Position numbers and translations under genes: made by a program. Of a DNA stretch of 45,736 nt, positions 22,141 to 31,341 are shown in pieces. Location of the stretch: positions 1 through 45,736 of the forward strand of contig JAMOBE010000024.1 in assembly GCA_039908285.1 (NCBI GenBank). The letters are read 5' to 3'. The number at the start of each line of letters is the position of its first letter. The first letter of the stretch is position 1. This DNA is from JAMOBE01 sp039908285 (GTDB lineage: Bacteria > Pseudomonadota > Alphaproteobacteria > Rhodospirillales > Rhodospirillaceae). A model generated the notes under the pieces. It was not told where the DNA came from and ran no database searches. It saw only the letters and a program-made list of their open reading frames with translations.

Positions 22141-24626
22141 GACCTGGAGTCCGGCGCGTCGCCAACCGATCCGCCCTCATCTGTTTGTGGCTCGAACCGT
22201 CGATCTATTTCGGACTGCAGGTATGTGCGCCAGGGACACGGTCCGTCTGCTGTTGAAAAACGAGCGTTGTACAATAGAGGGTCGGTTCTTTCAGGCGGAC
22301 GACCGGGTTTATTGATAAGCCGACTGAGTACACCTACAACAGCATTGAACAGTGTATCATGATCAAGGTTAATGCTCTTCAGGTTTTTTATCCAATTGCC
22401 TCCTGCTTCACCAATAGCGGCAGTGACGCCTAGCAAGTCCTCCTCAACCCAACGGGCAAATGGTGTATATCTCTCATCATGTGCGTTGTAGGCAAGTTCG
22501 TAAAGATCTGCCGTTACATCTCCAAGATGATGCATATTAGACGTATCATCCATCATTGACAGCTTCGTCAACGCACCTTCCGGGCCACCCTTTTTTTCCA
22601 TTTGACGCGCATTCTCGACTGTTGCATCGCCCGATGAGAGGTACGGTGACACAAAGGAAAAGCGTGCACATCCAAGCCACCAGAGCGCAATCAGTCGTGT
22701 CGTTCTTTTGTCTGTTGACGGATTTTCATCGGACAATCGCTGCAATCCGTTCCTCCAGAAAGAAAGGAATGCGAACCAGCGCGACGGTTGCGGCCATGGC
22801 GGCAATGAGAAACCGATGAAGCCGTCCCCAGTTGGAACAATGAGCGGGTAGGGATGCCAGTACGTTGCGACCTGACCATCCGCGACGGTCTTTTCAGTGC
22901 CCGGGCCAAAACTTTTCCAGCGTCGCCACAATGGAAAATTGGGGCAGTTACGCCCAAGGAGAAATGCCGGGAGAGGCTTCCGCTCATCCCCTCGCCTATT
23001 GTAGACTTCCTCGTGTGGGAACTCCTGAGAGAACAGATAGGCAGCGAGAAGAGCCTCCGGCTTTTCTCCGGAAGTGAGATTAGATGGTTCGCCAATTTCA
23101 TGCAACACAGGCACGAAGTCATCAAGAACCAGGATCTCTTTATTCTTTGCTGCGCCTGTGTTTCGAAGTGTTGCGCGAGCTCTGAATACGATTTCCATTT
23201 GCGATTTCGAGTCGAAGTCGATCACCGGAACTTTGTCTGCCCGTCCTCGAACTTCAACTTGCGTCAGATCGACAAGGCCCGAGAGCCGGGCCTGGTATGG
23301 CGCTCGAACCCAAAGCTGAAACAGGTTCAGGCAGACATCGCTATGGATATTTGGATGGAAGGGCGACTCCTGCATCCTCTCCTTATCACGGTAACGGAAC
23401 AACATGAAATAGGCGTCTTCCAGAAGACGTGGATTCTGGGGCACGATCCGCCGGTAAGGCGACGGGTAGGCGTGGATACTGTCCTGGCATGCCCAGGAAA
23501 AGGTCAGCAACCGGGAGAGGCCTGCCTGCTCCAGAAGCTGAAGGAGACTGGAGGTTTCTGGCGCGACGTCTTCCCTTCCGGCATCATCAGCCGCATAGGG
23601 ACGATAGTCAAGCCGTTCCTGAAGGCCTATGGAATGCAGGCTGTGCCGTCCCTCATATGGCAGAAATTTTACAAGAAATTGATCCGTAATGCCAAATAGA
23701 ATATCTTCGCTTTCCTGCTGAGATATAAGCTCAAGCTTGCGCAGTTTCTTGACGCCGCGCGAAAACAACACGTGTGCGTAATGGTTTAGCTGTGTCTTGT
23801 ATGCAAGTTTCTCATCCAGTGTCACAATGATGATCAGACGACGCACGAAGGCCGTCATGCGCAGAAAAACCAGCAACTCCGCGAGGTACTGCGGTACCAG
23901 ATCGGCGTCATCGATCCCCAGTACCAGCAGTGGAGGCGATTCCGCATTTTCTGTTGCTCCGCTGCGATGTTTATTGGCCTGCGTCAGACAGCGGACGAAA
24001 CAGTCGAGGTGGTGAGGAAAATTCATCCCCTTGGCCAGATAGTAATTCCGGAATCGGTGAGCCGTCTCGTGATCGGAGGCCTTAAGTTGCGGTTCTCCCA
24101 GGCGAAAGGCCTTCTCCGCCAGTCTCTGGTGACATGGAGCAAGATCGCTGAAACGGCATCGGCCACTGGACCCCAGATTTCCCTCATCACGAAAAGGGCA
24201 GTACCCGGACTGCGTCAGGGGAATATCATCATCAAGGGAACGCCCGTGAGCCAGCTTCCGCACACGCGTTTCAAGAATGGCCAGCAACCAGTTTATCAGT
24301 CGATCATTACTGACAAAACGGTGCGGATCAAGCGGTGGCATAAGAATCAAATCGCTGCTATTATTTTTTCTTAGGTTATAAAGCAAGGTTAGAAGCGCGC
24401 TCGTCTTTCCAGTTCCTCGTCCACCAAGAATACTTATTACTGGGTGAAAATGGAATTGTTGCAGATCCCCGAATGGATCGTTTGTATTTCCCTCATGCCG
24501 CTCCAATTCCTGAAACCGGTCACGATACACTTTGACCACATCCAACAATTTTTCCAGACCCGGCAGGCGGTCGAGGGGAAGAACCCGCGCGCCACGCGGT
24601 AGAGGACGTTTCCCGTTTTCAGCCAC
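22137..24626 (-). CDS. rdrA: RADAR ATPase RdrA
   Basis: RdrA is the ring-forming P-loop ATPase of RADAR that senses infection and works with RdrB. From GTG 24626 (GGAG 6-7 nt upstream) the protein has 829 residues; a GTG at 24638 is less well supported. Walker A is GGRGTGKTS (about 68-76) and the Walker B region is LLVLGIDDADLV (about 234-245), followed by the sensor-like LIIIVTLDE. The rest shows no enzymatic domain, as expected. Sequence around 22300-24400 is visibly richer in A and T than flanking genes, indicating acquisition by transfer. No third RADAR accessory gene (for example a small membrane protein) is adjacent. Confidence 0.87.
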   Translation of the reverse strand: MAENGKRPLPRGARVLPLDRLPGLEKLLDVVKVYRDRFQELERHEGNTNDPFGDLQQFHFHPVISILGGRGTGKTSALLTLLYNLRKNNSSDLILMPPLDPHRFVSNDRLINWLLAILETRVRKLAHGRSLDDDIPLTQSGYCPFRDEGNLGSSGRCRFSDLAPCHQRLAEKAFRLGEPQLKASDHETAHRFRNYYLAKGMNFPHHLDCFVRCLTQANKHRSGATENAESPPLLVLGIDDADLVPQYLAELLVFLRMTAFVRRLIIIVTLDEKLAYKTQLNHYAHVLFSRGVKKLRKLELISQQESEDILFGITDQFLVKFLPYEGRHSLHSIGLQERLDYRPYAADDAGREDVAPETSSLLQLLEQAGLSRLLTFSWACQDSIHAYPSPYRRIVPQNPRLLEDAYFMLFRYRDKERMQESPFHPNIHSDVCLNLFQLWVRAPYQARLSGLVDLTQVEVRGRADKVPVIDFDSKSQMEIVFRARATLRNTGAAKNKEILVLDDFVPVLHEIGEPSNLTSGEKPEALLAAYLFSQEFPHEEVYNRRGDERKPLPAFLLGRNCPNFPLWRRWKSFGPGTEKTVADGQVATYWHPYPLIVPTGDGFIGFSLPPWPQPSRWFAFLSFWRNGLQRLSDENPSTDKRTTRLIALWWLGCARFSFVSPYLSSGDATVENARQMEKKGGPEGALTKLSMMDDTSNMHHLGDVTADLYELAYNAHDERYTPFARWVEEDLLGVTAAIGEAGGNWIKNLKSINLDHDTLFNAVVGVLSRLINKPGRPPERTDPLLYNARFSTADGPCPWRTYLQSEIDRRFEPQTDEGGSVGDAPDSRS

Positions 24627-24715
24627 AGCAATCTCCACTCACTCAGTCGTCGCGGGTCCGGTGATGACACATTCTCGCATCGTGTGACACAACCCTTCGA
24701 CCTGGTCGTGACGCG

Positions 24716-24743
24716 ATTCTTTCAGCGATCAGCACTTCGTCAA
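24716..24743 (-). promoter_or_regulatory. Candidate promoter for rdrA-rdrB
   Basis: On the minus strand TTGACG (24743-24738) and AAGAAT (24721-24716) are 16 bp apart, about 90 nt before the rdrA start. The -10 is only a 4/6 match. Confidence 0.35.
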
Positions 24744-24867
24744 GGAAAGTAACGTGAATATCCGCAACCGACAAGGCTGAATCATACTGAAAAGGCTACA
24801 ATAAGCCGCGGGCCATGCCAGCCACGATCACCAGCCTGGGAAACGGCGTGATCGTCTGTTTGTTGCA

Positions 24868-25398
24868 TCACAGGAGGGCGGAGAGATCGGCTCGTAGTCC
24901 GGTCAGGTCGTCGAGAAGTCGCCGCAGTTCGGCGCGGGCCGCCTCCGGCAGGGTCGTGGGGGCGGGTGTCGGCGCGGGCTCCTCCGGTTCCGCCTGGGCG
25001 GAGGGGGCGACCGTGGCGCGAACGCCGGTCTCCCGCAGGATCTTCTGCACGCCCTTGATGGTGAAGCCGTCCCGATAGAGCAGGTCCCGTATCCGGGCCA
25101 GCAGCGCCACGTCCGCCGGCCGGTAGTACCGCCGCCCCCCGCCGCGCTTCAGCGGCCGGACCTGCGGAAAGCGGGTCTCCCAGAAGCGCAGGACGTGCTG
25201 GGGCACATCCAGTTCGCTCTCCACCTCGCTGATGGTGCGGAAGGCGGCTTCGGACTTGCCGGAGCGCCGCCCGGAGGCGCCCCCGCCCTCCGCCTCTTCC
25301 CCAGTCTCCGGCCCAGTCTCCGGCCCAGTCTCCGGCCCAGTCTCCGGCCCAGTCTCCGGCCCAGTCTCCGGCCCAGTCTCCGGCCCAGTCTCCGGCAT
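24868..25398 (-). CDS. MerR-family transcriptional regulator
   Basis: A 176-residue regulator. The winged-helix MerR domain is at about 50-120 (FRTISEVESELDVPQHVLRFWETRFPQV with RRYYRPADVALLARIRDLL), followed by an Ala/Pro linker and a short helical end. This MerR type normally lies next to ihfA in alphaproteobacteria, as here. The unusual part is the N-terminus: after Met come eight PETG repeats, encoded by a 12-bp tandem repeat (25300-25395). It starts 2 bp after the ihfA stop and is in the same operon. Ligand and targets are unknown. Confidence 0.88.
   Translation of the reverse strand: MPETGPETGPETGPETGPETGPETGPETGPETGEEAEGGGASGRRSGKSEAAFRTISEVESELDVPQHVLRFWETRFPQVRPLKRGGGRRYYRPADVALLARIRDLLYRDGFTIKGVQKILRETGVRATVAPSAQAEPEEPAPTPAPTTLPEAARAELRRLLDDLTGLRADLSALL
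25300..25395 (-). repeat. 12-bp tandem repeat, eight copies, coding PETG
   Basis: Eight identical or near-identical 12-bp units make the N-terminal (PETG)8 of the MerR protein. Units are a multiple of 3, so copy number can change without a frameshift. Confidence 0.92.
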
Positions 25399-25400
25399 GG

Positions 25401-25754
25401 TCAGGCGGCCTCGTCGGCGCGGCGGGCCCCGGCCGGTCCGGCATTGATGCGGATCTTGAGAAGCTGCGATGGCCGGAACACCAGCACCTGACGGGGATGA
25501 ATCGGCACCTCGTCGCCGGTCTTGGGATTACGGCCGACCCGCTCGCCCTTGCTGCGCACCGAAAAGCTGCCGAAGGAGGATATCTTGACGGCCTCGCCGC
25601 GCGTCAGGGCCAGGGTGATCTCGTCGAGAACCATTTCCAGGAGGTCGGACGACTCATTGCGCGACAGCCCCACCTCCTGATAGACGGCGTCGCACAACTG
25701 TGAGCGGGTGATGGTCCTAGGCATGCCGCTGCCCCCTGTCTGCATCCCATCCAT
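25401..25754 (-). CDS. ihfA: Integration host factor alpha subunit
   Basis: IHF-alpha pairs with IHF-beta to bend DNA at specific sites. From ATG 25754 it has 117 residues. The core (ITRSQLCDAVYQEVGLSRNESSDLLEMVLDEI, with the middle part conserved) and the DNA-clasping arm GRNPKTGDEVPIHPRQVLVFRPS are typical. The start MDGMQTGG has GGGAG 7 nt upstream; MPRTIT at 25724 is the alternative and would give the usual ~107 residues. merR follows immediately. Confidence 0.93.
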   Translation of the reverse strand: MDGMQTGGSGMPRTITRSQLCDAVYQEVGLSRNESSDLLEMVLDEITLALTRGEAVKISSFGSFSVRSKGERVGRNPKTGDEVPIHPRQVLVFRPSQLLKIRINAGPAGARRADEAA

Positions 25755-25826
25755 GACGGTACTCCCGATATGGAAATCCGTCAATATCAAAGGGATAGGA
25801 TGCATGGGCCGGGGTCGTTCCGGTGT

Positions 25827-28151
25827 TCAATCCTCCACCAGTTCCGGCGAGTCAGGGTTGTTCTCCTCGCCGTCGTCCTCCCGGCGTTTCGTCCGCCGAT
25901 CCTCGACGAACTCGAAGGCGAGGGCGCCGTCCTCGAGCCGCACCCTGGCGGTCCCGCCGGCGACCAGCCGCCCGAACAGCAGTTCCTCGGCGATCGGTTT
26001 CTTGAGGTGCTGCTGGATCAGGCGCCCCAGGGGCCGCGCGCCCATGTGCCGGTCGAAGCCCTTTCGGGCGAGCCAGTCCCGCGCCTCGTGCGTCAGCTCG
26101 ATGGTCACGTCCCGGTCGGCCAGCTGCATCTCGAGCTGCATCACGAACTTGTCCACCACCCGGAGCATGGTCTCCGGCGTCAGGCTGGCAAAGGCGATCA
26201 CGGCGTCGAGTCGGTTGCGGAATTCGGGCGTGAACATGCGTTCGATGGCTTCCTGGTCCTCGCCGCTGCGGGCCTCGCGCTCGAACCCGATGGCCGGCCG
26301 GGCGATATCCGAGGCCCCGGCGTTGGTGGTCATGATCAGGAAGACGTTGCGGAAGTCCACGCTCTTGCCGTTGTGGTCGGTCAGCTTGCCGTGGTCCATG
26401 ATCTGCAACAGGATATTGAACAGGTCCGGGTGCGCCTTCTCGATCTCGTCCAGCAGCAGCACGCAGTGGGGATGCTGGTCCACGGCATCGGTCAACAGGC
26501 CGCCCTGGTCGAACCCCACGTAGCCGGGCGGGGCGCCGATCAGCCGGGACACCGAGTGGCGTTCCATGTACTCCGACATGTCGAAGCGGGTCAGCTCGAT
26601 GCCCAGCGTGAGGGCGAGCTGGCGGGCCACCTCGGTCTTGCCGACGCCGGTCGGGCCGGAAAACAGGTAGGAGCCGATGGGCTTTTCCGGCTCGCGCAGG
26701 CCGGCGCGGGCCAGCTTGATGGCTCCGGCCAGGGCCTCGATGGCCCGGTCCTGGCCGAACACCATGGTCTTGAGGTCGCTGTCCAGGTGCTGGAGCGCCG
26801 TCTTGTCGCTGCGCGACACGCTTTTCGGCGGGATGCGGGCGATCTTCGCCACGATATCCTCGATGTCGCGCACGGTCACCGTCTTGCGCCGCCGGTTCTC
26901 CGGCAGCAGCATGCGCGACGCCCCCACCTCGTCGATGATGTCGATGGCCTTGTCGGGCAACTTGCGGTCGTGAATGTACTTGGCCGAGAGTTCGACCGCG
27001 GCCCGGATGGCCTCGGCGGTGTAGCGGACCCGGTGGTGGGCCTCGTAGCAGGTCTTGAGTCCGCGCAGAATCTTGACCGCGTCCTCGACCGTGGGCTCGT
27101 TGACGTCGATCTTCTGGAAGCGGCGGACCAGCGCCCGGTCCTTCTCGAAATGGTTGCGAAATTCTTTGTAGGTGGTGGAGCCGATGCAGCGGAGCTGTCC
27201 CGCCGCCAGGGCCGGCTTCAGCAGGTTCGACGCGTCCATCGAGCCACCGGAGGTGGCTCCGGCGCCGATCACCGTGTGGATCTCGTCGATGAACAGGATG
27301 GCGCCGGCATAGTTCTCAAGCTCGGTCACCACCATCTTGAGCCGTTCCTCGAAGTCGCCGCGGTAGCGGGTGCCGGCCAGCAGCGCCCCCATGTCGAGGG
27401 AGAAGATGGTGGCGTCACGCAGCACCTCCGGGACCTCGCCCCGCACGATGCGCCGGGCCAGTCCTTCGGCGAGGGCGGTCTTGCCGACGCCCGGGTCGCC
27501 GACATAGAGCGGATTGTTCTTGTTGCGCCGGCAGAGAATCTGGATCGTGCGTTCGATCTCCGGGTCGCGCCCGATCAGCGGGTCGATCCGCCCCTCCCGC
27601 GCCTTCTTGTTGAGGTTGACGCAGTAGGTGGTCAGTGCCTCCTGTCCCTTTTTGACCACCGTGTCGGCGTGTGCCTCCTCGTTCGCCCCATGGACGGTGC
27701 GCCGCTCCGAGCGCGCGGCCGCCTTGGCGATGCCGTGGGAGATGTAGTTGACCGCATCCAGCCGCGACATGTCCTGCATCTGGAGGAAGTAGACGGCATG
27801 GGACTCCCGCTCGGAGAACAGGGCCACCAGGACATTGGCGCCCGTCACCTCCTCGCGTCCCGACGACTGGACATGGATGGCCGCCCGTTGCACCACCCGC
27901 TGGAAGCCGGCGGTGGGTTTGGGATCGGCAACCCGGGCGGTGACGAGGGCCATGAGTTCGCCGTCGAGAAACTCGGTCAGATCGCTGCGCAGCCGGTCAA
28001 GATTGATGTTGCACGCCCTCAGAACCGCAACCGCATCGCGGTCGTCGGCAAGCGACAGAAGCAGGTGTTCCAGGGTCGCGTACTCGTGACGGCGCTCCGA
28101 GGCCAGGGCCAGAGCGCGATGGAGGCTTTGCTCCAAGTTTCGCGACAGCAT
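25827..28151 (-). CDS. clpA: ATP-dependent Clp protease ATPase ClpA
   Basis: ClpA is the AAA+ unfoldase that feeds substrates to ClpP. The 774 residues match the usual length: an N-domain (1-145) that binds ClpS, AAA1 with Walker A GDPGVGKTALAEG and FIDEIHT, and AAA2 with SGPTGVGKTEVAR and LLLDEIEKAHPD, then the GFDRHMGARPLGR C-domain. The acidic tail after residue 745 is longer than in Escherichia coli. clpS lies 6 bp upstream in the same operon. Confidence 0.97.
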   Translation of the reverse strand: MLSRNLEQSLHRALALASERRHEYATLEHLLLSLADDRDAVAVLRACNINLDRLRSDLTEFLDGELMALVTARVADPKPTAGFQRVVQRAAIHVQSSGREEVTGANVLVALFSERESHAVYFLQMQDMSRLDAVNYISHGIAKAAARSERRTVHGANEEAHADTVVKKGQEALTTYCVNLNKKAREGRIDPLIGRDPEIERTIQILCRRNKNNPLYVGDPGVGKTALAEGLARRIVRGEVPEVLRDATIFSLDMGALLAGTRYRGDFEERLKMVVTELENYAGAILFIDEIHTVIGAGATSGGSMDASNLLKPALAAGQLRCIGSTTYKEFRNHFEKDRALVRRFQKIDVNEPTVEDAVKILRGLKTCYEAHHRVRYTAEAIRAAVELSAKYIHDRKLPDKAIDIIDEVGASRMLLPENRRRKTVTVRDIEDIVAKIARIPPKSVSRSDKTALQHLDSDLKTMVFGQDRAIEALAGAIKLARAGLREPEKPIGSYLFSGPTGVGKTEVARQLALTLGIELTRFDMSEYMERHSVSRLIGAPPGYVGFDQGGLLTDAVDQHPHCVLLLDEIEKAHPDLFNILLQIMDHGKLTDHNGKSVDFRNVFLIMTTNAGASDIARPAIGFEREARSGEDQEAIERMFTPEFRNRLDAVIAFASLTPETMLRVVDKFVMQLEMQLADRDVTIELTHEARDWLARKGFDRHMGARPLGRLIQQHLKKPIAEELLFGRLVAGGTARVRLEDGALAFEFVEDRRTKRREDDGEENNPDSPELVED

Positions 28152-28157
28152 CGGTCC

Positions 28158-28490
28158 CTATTCCTTTTCGATTGTGCACTGTAGAGGGTGCTGATTCTGG
28201 CGCGCCAGGTCCATCACCTGCTGCACCTTGGTTTCCGCAACTTCATATGTGAAAACACCACAGACGCCGACTCCGCGCTGATGGACGTGCAGCATGATGC
28301 GCGTCGCCTCCTCACGGCTCTTACTGAAGAAATTCTCAAGAACATGCACGACGAATTCCATGGGAGTATAATCGTCGTTCAGCATCAACACCTTGTACAT
28401 GGCCGGTTTTTTTGTCTTCGGCCTGGTCTTCGTGACCACGTTGGTGTTGACACCACCTTCACCGTCCTTGTCGTTGTCAATATCGCTCAT
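28158..28490 (-). CDS. clpS: ClpS adaptor protein
   Basis: ClpS delivers N-degron substrates to ClpAP. The 110-residue protein has a disordered acidic N-terminal arm, then the core YKVLMLNDDYTPMEFVVHVL with the N-degron-binding Asn-Asp, and the HVHQRGVGVCGVFTYEVAE block. The 6-bp gap to clpA marks an operon. A further terminator or promoter element upstream was not clear. Confidence 0.96.
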   Translation of the reverse strand: MSDIDNDKDGEGGVNTNVVTKTRPKTKKPAMYKVLMLNDDYTPMEFVVHVLENFFSKSREEATRIMLHVHQRGVGVCGVFTYEVAETKVQQVMDLARQNQHPLQCTIEKE

Positions 28491-28668
28491 AGCCCCACAC
28501 CAAATTCTCTCAGCGCAATCATCACCAATGATATCTGGGCTTCAAGCCCGTGTGAAAAAGGGCCTGAGGACCGCCGCCAGAGGATTGTGGACCAATCCCG
28601 TTCCGGGTTCCAGTGCGACCGCCGGAGAAGGCCACCACTGGCCAAATCCCTGGGAGGGGGGCGCCCTA

Positions 28669-29346
28669 TTACGGAATCGGTAGTCCACCCAGCCCATTCC
28701 CAACCACCCTCAGCGTGAATCGGAGGGCCTCCTCCCTCTCGCGCGAGGATTGATATGAGATCTGCCGGGGTGGATTGAAAGGCACGTCGGTGACGTCCAA
28801 AGAGCGAAGTACGCTCTCAAAGGTGATAGCCGAAAAGCGTGGGGACGGAAACGCCCAGGCGTTGAACCGGAATTCCCCGTTGCGGCACACCGCCGCCGTC
28901 CAGAAGAAGTCGTCCGAAGACAGGCTGAGCCCCTCCGGCGGGGGGTCGAAGGCCCCGCTCGCGGCGACGGCGCGTCCAAGCTCCTCCACCTGTCCGGCCG
29001 CCGGCGTCACCTCGCGGGCGACGCCGCGCCAGGGCTCCAGGATGTCCGGAATGGTAAAGCCCCGGGCGAGATTGGGGGGCTCGATCACCCGCATGGCCAG
29101 CAGCCACCGCTCCCCGGACCGACGCAGGTCGTAGGTTCGCACCTGCTCCAGGTAGCTGCCGTTGTAGACGAGACGCCAGGCGTCGGGGGCTCCGGGGCGG
29201 CAGTCGGCCCTGAGGTCGTCGCCGTTCAGGTAGGAAAACCAGGTGAATTTCCGCACCAGCGGATTGTCCGTCGGGCCGACGCTGGCGCAGGCTCCCGGCA
29301 GCAGCGCCAGGGCGAGGATCACGAGGGAAATGCGCATCCGGTCCAT
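28669..29346 (-). CDS. Lipoprotein of unknown function
   Basis: From ATG 29346 it has 225 residues. MDRMRISLVILALALLPGAC is a clear lipoprotein signal with lipobox LPGAC, so Cys20 would be lipidated. The mature part contains no named domain that I recognise; it has a WFSYLNGDDLRADC segment and a conserved-looking RLVYNGSYLEQVRTYDL. The position next to clpS and divergent from the D,D-carboxypeptidase suggests an envelope role, but no more can be said. A longer in-frame extension upstream was rejected because it would bury the signal. Confidence 0.75.
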   Translation of the reverse strand: MDRMRISLVILALALLPGACASVGPTDNPLVRKFTWFSYLNGDDLRADCRPGAPDAWRLVYNGSYLEQVRTYDLRRSGERWLLAMRVIEPPNLARGFTIPDILEPWRGVAREVTPAAGQVEELGRAVAASGAFDPPPEGLSLSSDDFFWTAAVCRNGEFRFNAWAFPSPRFSAITFESVLRSLDVTDVPFNPPRQISYQSSREREEALRFTLRVVGNGLGGLPIP

Positions 29347-29548
29347 GACGCCATCATGCCCGAGCGCCAGTCTCCCGCCAAGCGCGAAATGGGTACCGCC
29401 CCCACGCGGATTCCCCGGACCGGCGATGGGTGATACGATGACGGCCACGGGGAAACTCGAGGGTGGACAGAGGGCGTGGGATTTCCTATCGTCCGACGAC
29501 TGGCTTGGCTTCTGGTGTTGGCTCTCTGGAGGGGCGTGATCTTTGGTC

Positions 29549-30985
29549 ATGGACAAATGGCTGTTTTTTCATAATTCCCCAGTGGGAAGGCGTGCCCTGG
29601 TTGTGTTGGCACTCGTGGTGTCGATACTTGCCGGAACAGGACAGGCCCTGGCGGGATACGCCTCGTTCGTGATGGATGCCGACAGCGGCCAGGTCATTCA
29701 CTCCGACGGCGCCGATGCGGTGAATCACCCGGCGTCGCTGACCAAGATGATGACCCTCTACCTCCTGTTCGACGCGCTGGAGAAGGGGCAATTCAAAAAG
29801 TCGAGCCCGCTGACCGTGTCCCATCATGCCACGACGCAGGCGCCATCCCGTCTCGGCCTGATCAAGGGGCAGACGATCTCGGCGGAGGACGCCATCCTGG
29901 CCCTGGTCACCAAGTCGGCCAACGATGTGGCCAGCGTGGTCGCCGAGGCCATTGGCGGCTCCGAGCCCCAGTTCGCCCGCATGATGACCGATACGGCCCA
30001 TCGCCTCGGCATGAGCCGGACCGAGTTCCGCAACGCCTCCGGGCTGCCCAACACCGCCCAGGTGTCGTCGGCCCGGGACATGGCCATCCTCGCCCGGGCG
30101 CTGCTCCGCCACTTTCCGCAGCACTACCATTATTTCTCCACCCGCGAGTTTCGCTACAACGACACGGTCGTCACCACCCACAACCGGCTGATGCTGTCGT
30201 ATGAGGGCGCGGATGGGCTGAAGACGGGCTATATCGGCGCCTCGGGCTTCAATCTGGTGGCCTCGGCCAAGCGCGGGGGGCACCGGCTGATCGGGGTGGT
30301 GCTGGGTGGCCGCACCGGCCGCTGGCGCGATCAGCACATGGCGGACCTTCTGGATGCCAGCTTCGCCAGCGTGGAGGGCCGCCCCGCGCCGACGACCGTC
30401 CGGGTCAGGGATGTTCCCTCCGCGGCCGGCATCCGCACGGCATCCGCCTCGCCCGACAAGTCGGTCAAGGACCGCAAGGGCAAGAAGGGTCGAGCCACGG
30501 AAAAGGGCAAGGATAAGGATAAGGGCAAGTCCAGGAAGAGTGCTGAGGAGGCGACGGGGAGCCGGCCTGAAAAGGCCTTCGGGAAAGTGGCTTCGTCCTC
30601 CGCCGATGCCGACGCCGATGTCGCCGAGGTGCTGGAAGCGATGTCGTCCAAGGCCGGCGCAAAGGCCAGGACGTCCCCCGGAGCCAGGGGCGCCGCCTCC
30701 GGGGAGGAGGCCTGGGGCATCCAGATCGGCTCGTTCGGACGGTCGAAGGAGGCCCGGGCCGCCGCCAGATCGGCAACGGCCAAGCTCAGGAATACCAAGG
30801 CCAAGGACTCTTCGGTGGTGATCATCGCCTCCAAGGTGAAGGGAGCCACGGTGTACAAGGCGCGACTCGTCGGCATGACCCGCAAGCAGGCCCAGGATGC
30901 CTGCGCACGCGTCTCGGGGGGCAAAAAGTCTCCCTGCCACGTGGTGGATCCCTCAGGCGAGGCGACGGTGGCCCAGGCCCGGTAG
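29549..30985 (+). CDS. D-alanyl-D-alanine carboxypeptidase with SPOR domain
   Basis: A low-molecular-weight penicillin-binding protein that trims pentapeptide peptidoglycan. A signal peptide (ending ALA) precedes the S11 peptidase domain, which has SLTK, SAN and KTG motifs in order (HPASLTKMMTLY, TKSANDVAS, GLKTGYIG). A Lys-rich disordered linker (about 305-380) leads to a C-terminal SPOR domain (WGIQIGSFGRSKEARAA), which binds denuded glycan strands at septa. The 478-residue length is explained by the linker and SPOR domain. ATG 29549 is the likely start; a TTG at 29543 has a better-spaced GGAGGGG. Confidence 0.95.
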   Translation: MDKWLFFHNSPVGRRALVVLALVVSILAGTGQALAGYASFVMDADSGQVIHSDGADAVNHPASLTKMMTLYLLFDALEKGQFKKSSPLTVSHHATTQAPSRLGLIKGQTISAEDAILALVTKSANDVASVVAEAIGGSEPQFARMMTDTAHRLGMSRTEFRNASGLPNTAQVSSARDMAILARALLRHFPQHYHYFSTREFRYNDTVVTTHNRLMLSYEGADGLKTGYIGASGFNLVASAKRGGHRLIGVVLGGRTGRWRDQHMADLLDASFASVEGRPAPTTVRVRDVPSAAGIRTASASPDKSVKDRKGKKGRATEKGKDKDKGKSRKSAEEATGSRPEKAFGKVASSSADADADVAEVLEAMSSKAGAKARTSPGARGAASGEEAWGIQIGSFGRSKEARAAARSATAKLRNTKAKDSSVVIIASKVKGATVYKARLVGMTRKQAQDACARVSGGKKSPCHVVDPSGEATVAQAR

Positions 30986-31054
30986 GGCCTTGACTTGAGC
31001 GCCGGCAGGGCCTTGGTCTGTGTGAAAACCAAGGCAATCGGGTGAACCTGTCAA

Positions 31055-31178
31055 AAGCCCTCTCCCCCCTCTTCCGGGGGGAGAGGGTTGGGTGAGGGGG
31101 GCGCGAAGCTCCCGAGATGGTGCCGGCTGCCCCCCCCCCCTCACCCCGGCCTTCTCCCCCCCGAGGGGGAGAGGGAGT
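31055..31178. repeat. REP-like intergenic element, copy A
   Basis: Two hairpins of the type CCCTCTCCCCC/GGGGGAGAGGG are joined by GGTGAGGGGG...CCCCCTCACC. The same design recurs at 35834-35960 and, truncated and inverted, at 45541-45622. No transposase is linked. Confidence 0.9.
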
Positions 31179-31256
31179 ATCTGTTGCCAGTCCGTTTTCA
31201 CTGTTCAGGACATTCACTCCTTCACCCGATTGCCCCGGAGCGAAAACTCATCGAAC

Positions 31257-31285
31257 TTTACCGGCGATGAAGAATGCGCTATGCT
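31257..31285 (+). promoter_or_regulatory. Candidate promoter for the pentapeptide-repeat gene
   Basis: TTTACC (31257-31262) and TATGCT (31280-31285) with a 17-bp spacer, about 55 bp before the ATG at 31342. Each box matches consensus at 4 of 6 positions. Confidence 0.4.
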
Positions 31286-31341
31286 GCGCGCATTGGGTTA
31301 CAGGTCAAGGGGAGGCGCCGCCGTAAGGTGGGCGTAGGGCG

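Larger units (their letters stand above)
30986..31341. other. Gene-free stretch with REP element and promoter
   Basis: Holds the REP-like palindromic element at 31055-31178 and a candidate promoter at 31257-31285 for the next gene. Otherwise no gene is supported. Confidence 0.6.

Noticed and set aside
22137..24638. KAP or generic STAND NTPase
   Set aside because: The coupled, long-insert adenosine deaminase makes RdrA the better assignment.
24627..24867. tRNA-Pro expected downstream of ihfA-merR in many alphaproteobacteria
   Set aside because: No anticodon arm, T-loop or CCA end is visible here; the interval holds only the rdrA upstream region.
25770..28184. An 804-residue open frame on the plus strand
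   Set aside because: Antisense of clpA, which is certain. High GC with few stops makes such shadows common here (also 2682-4094, 41030-43357, 32119-33672).
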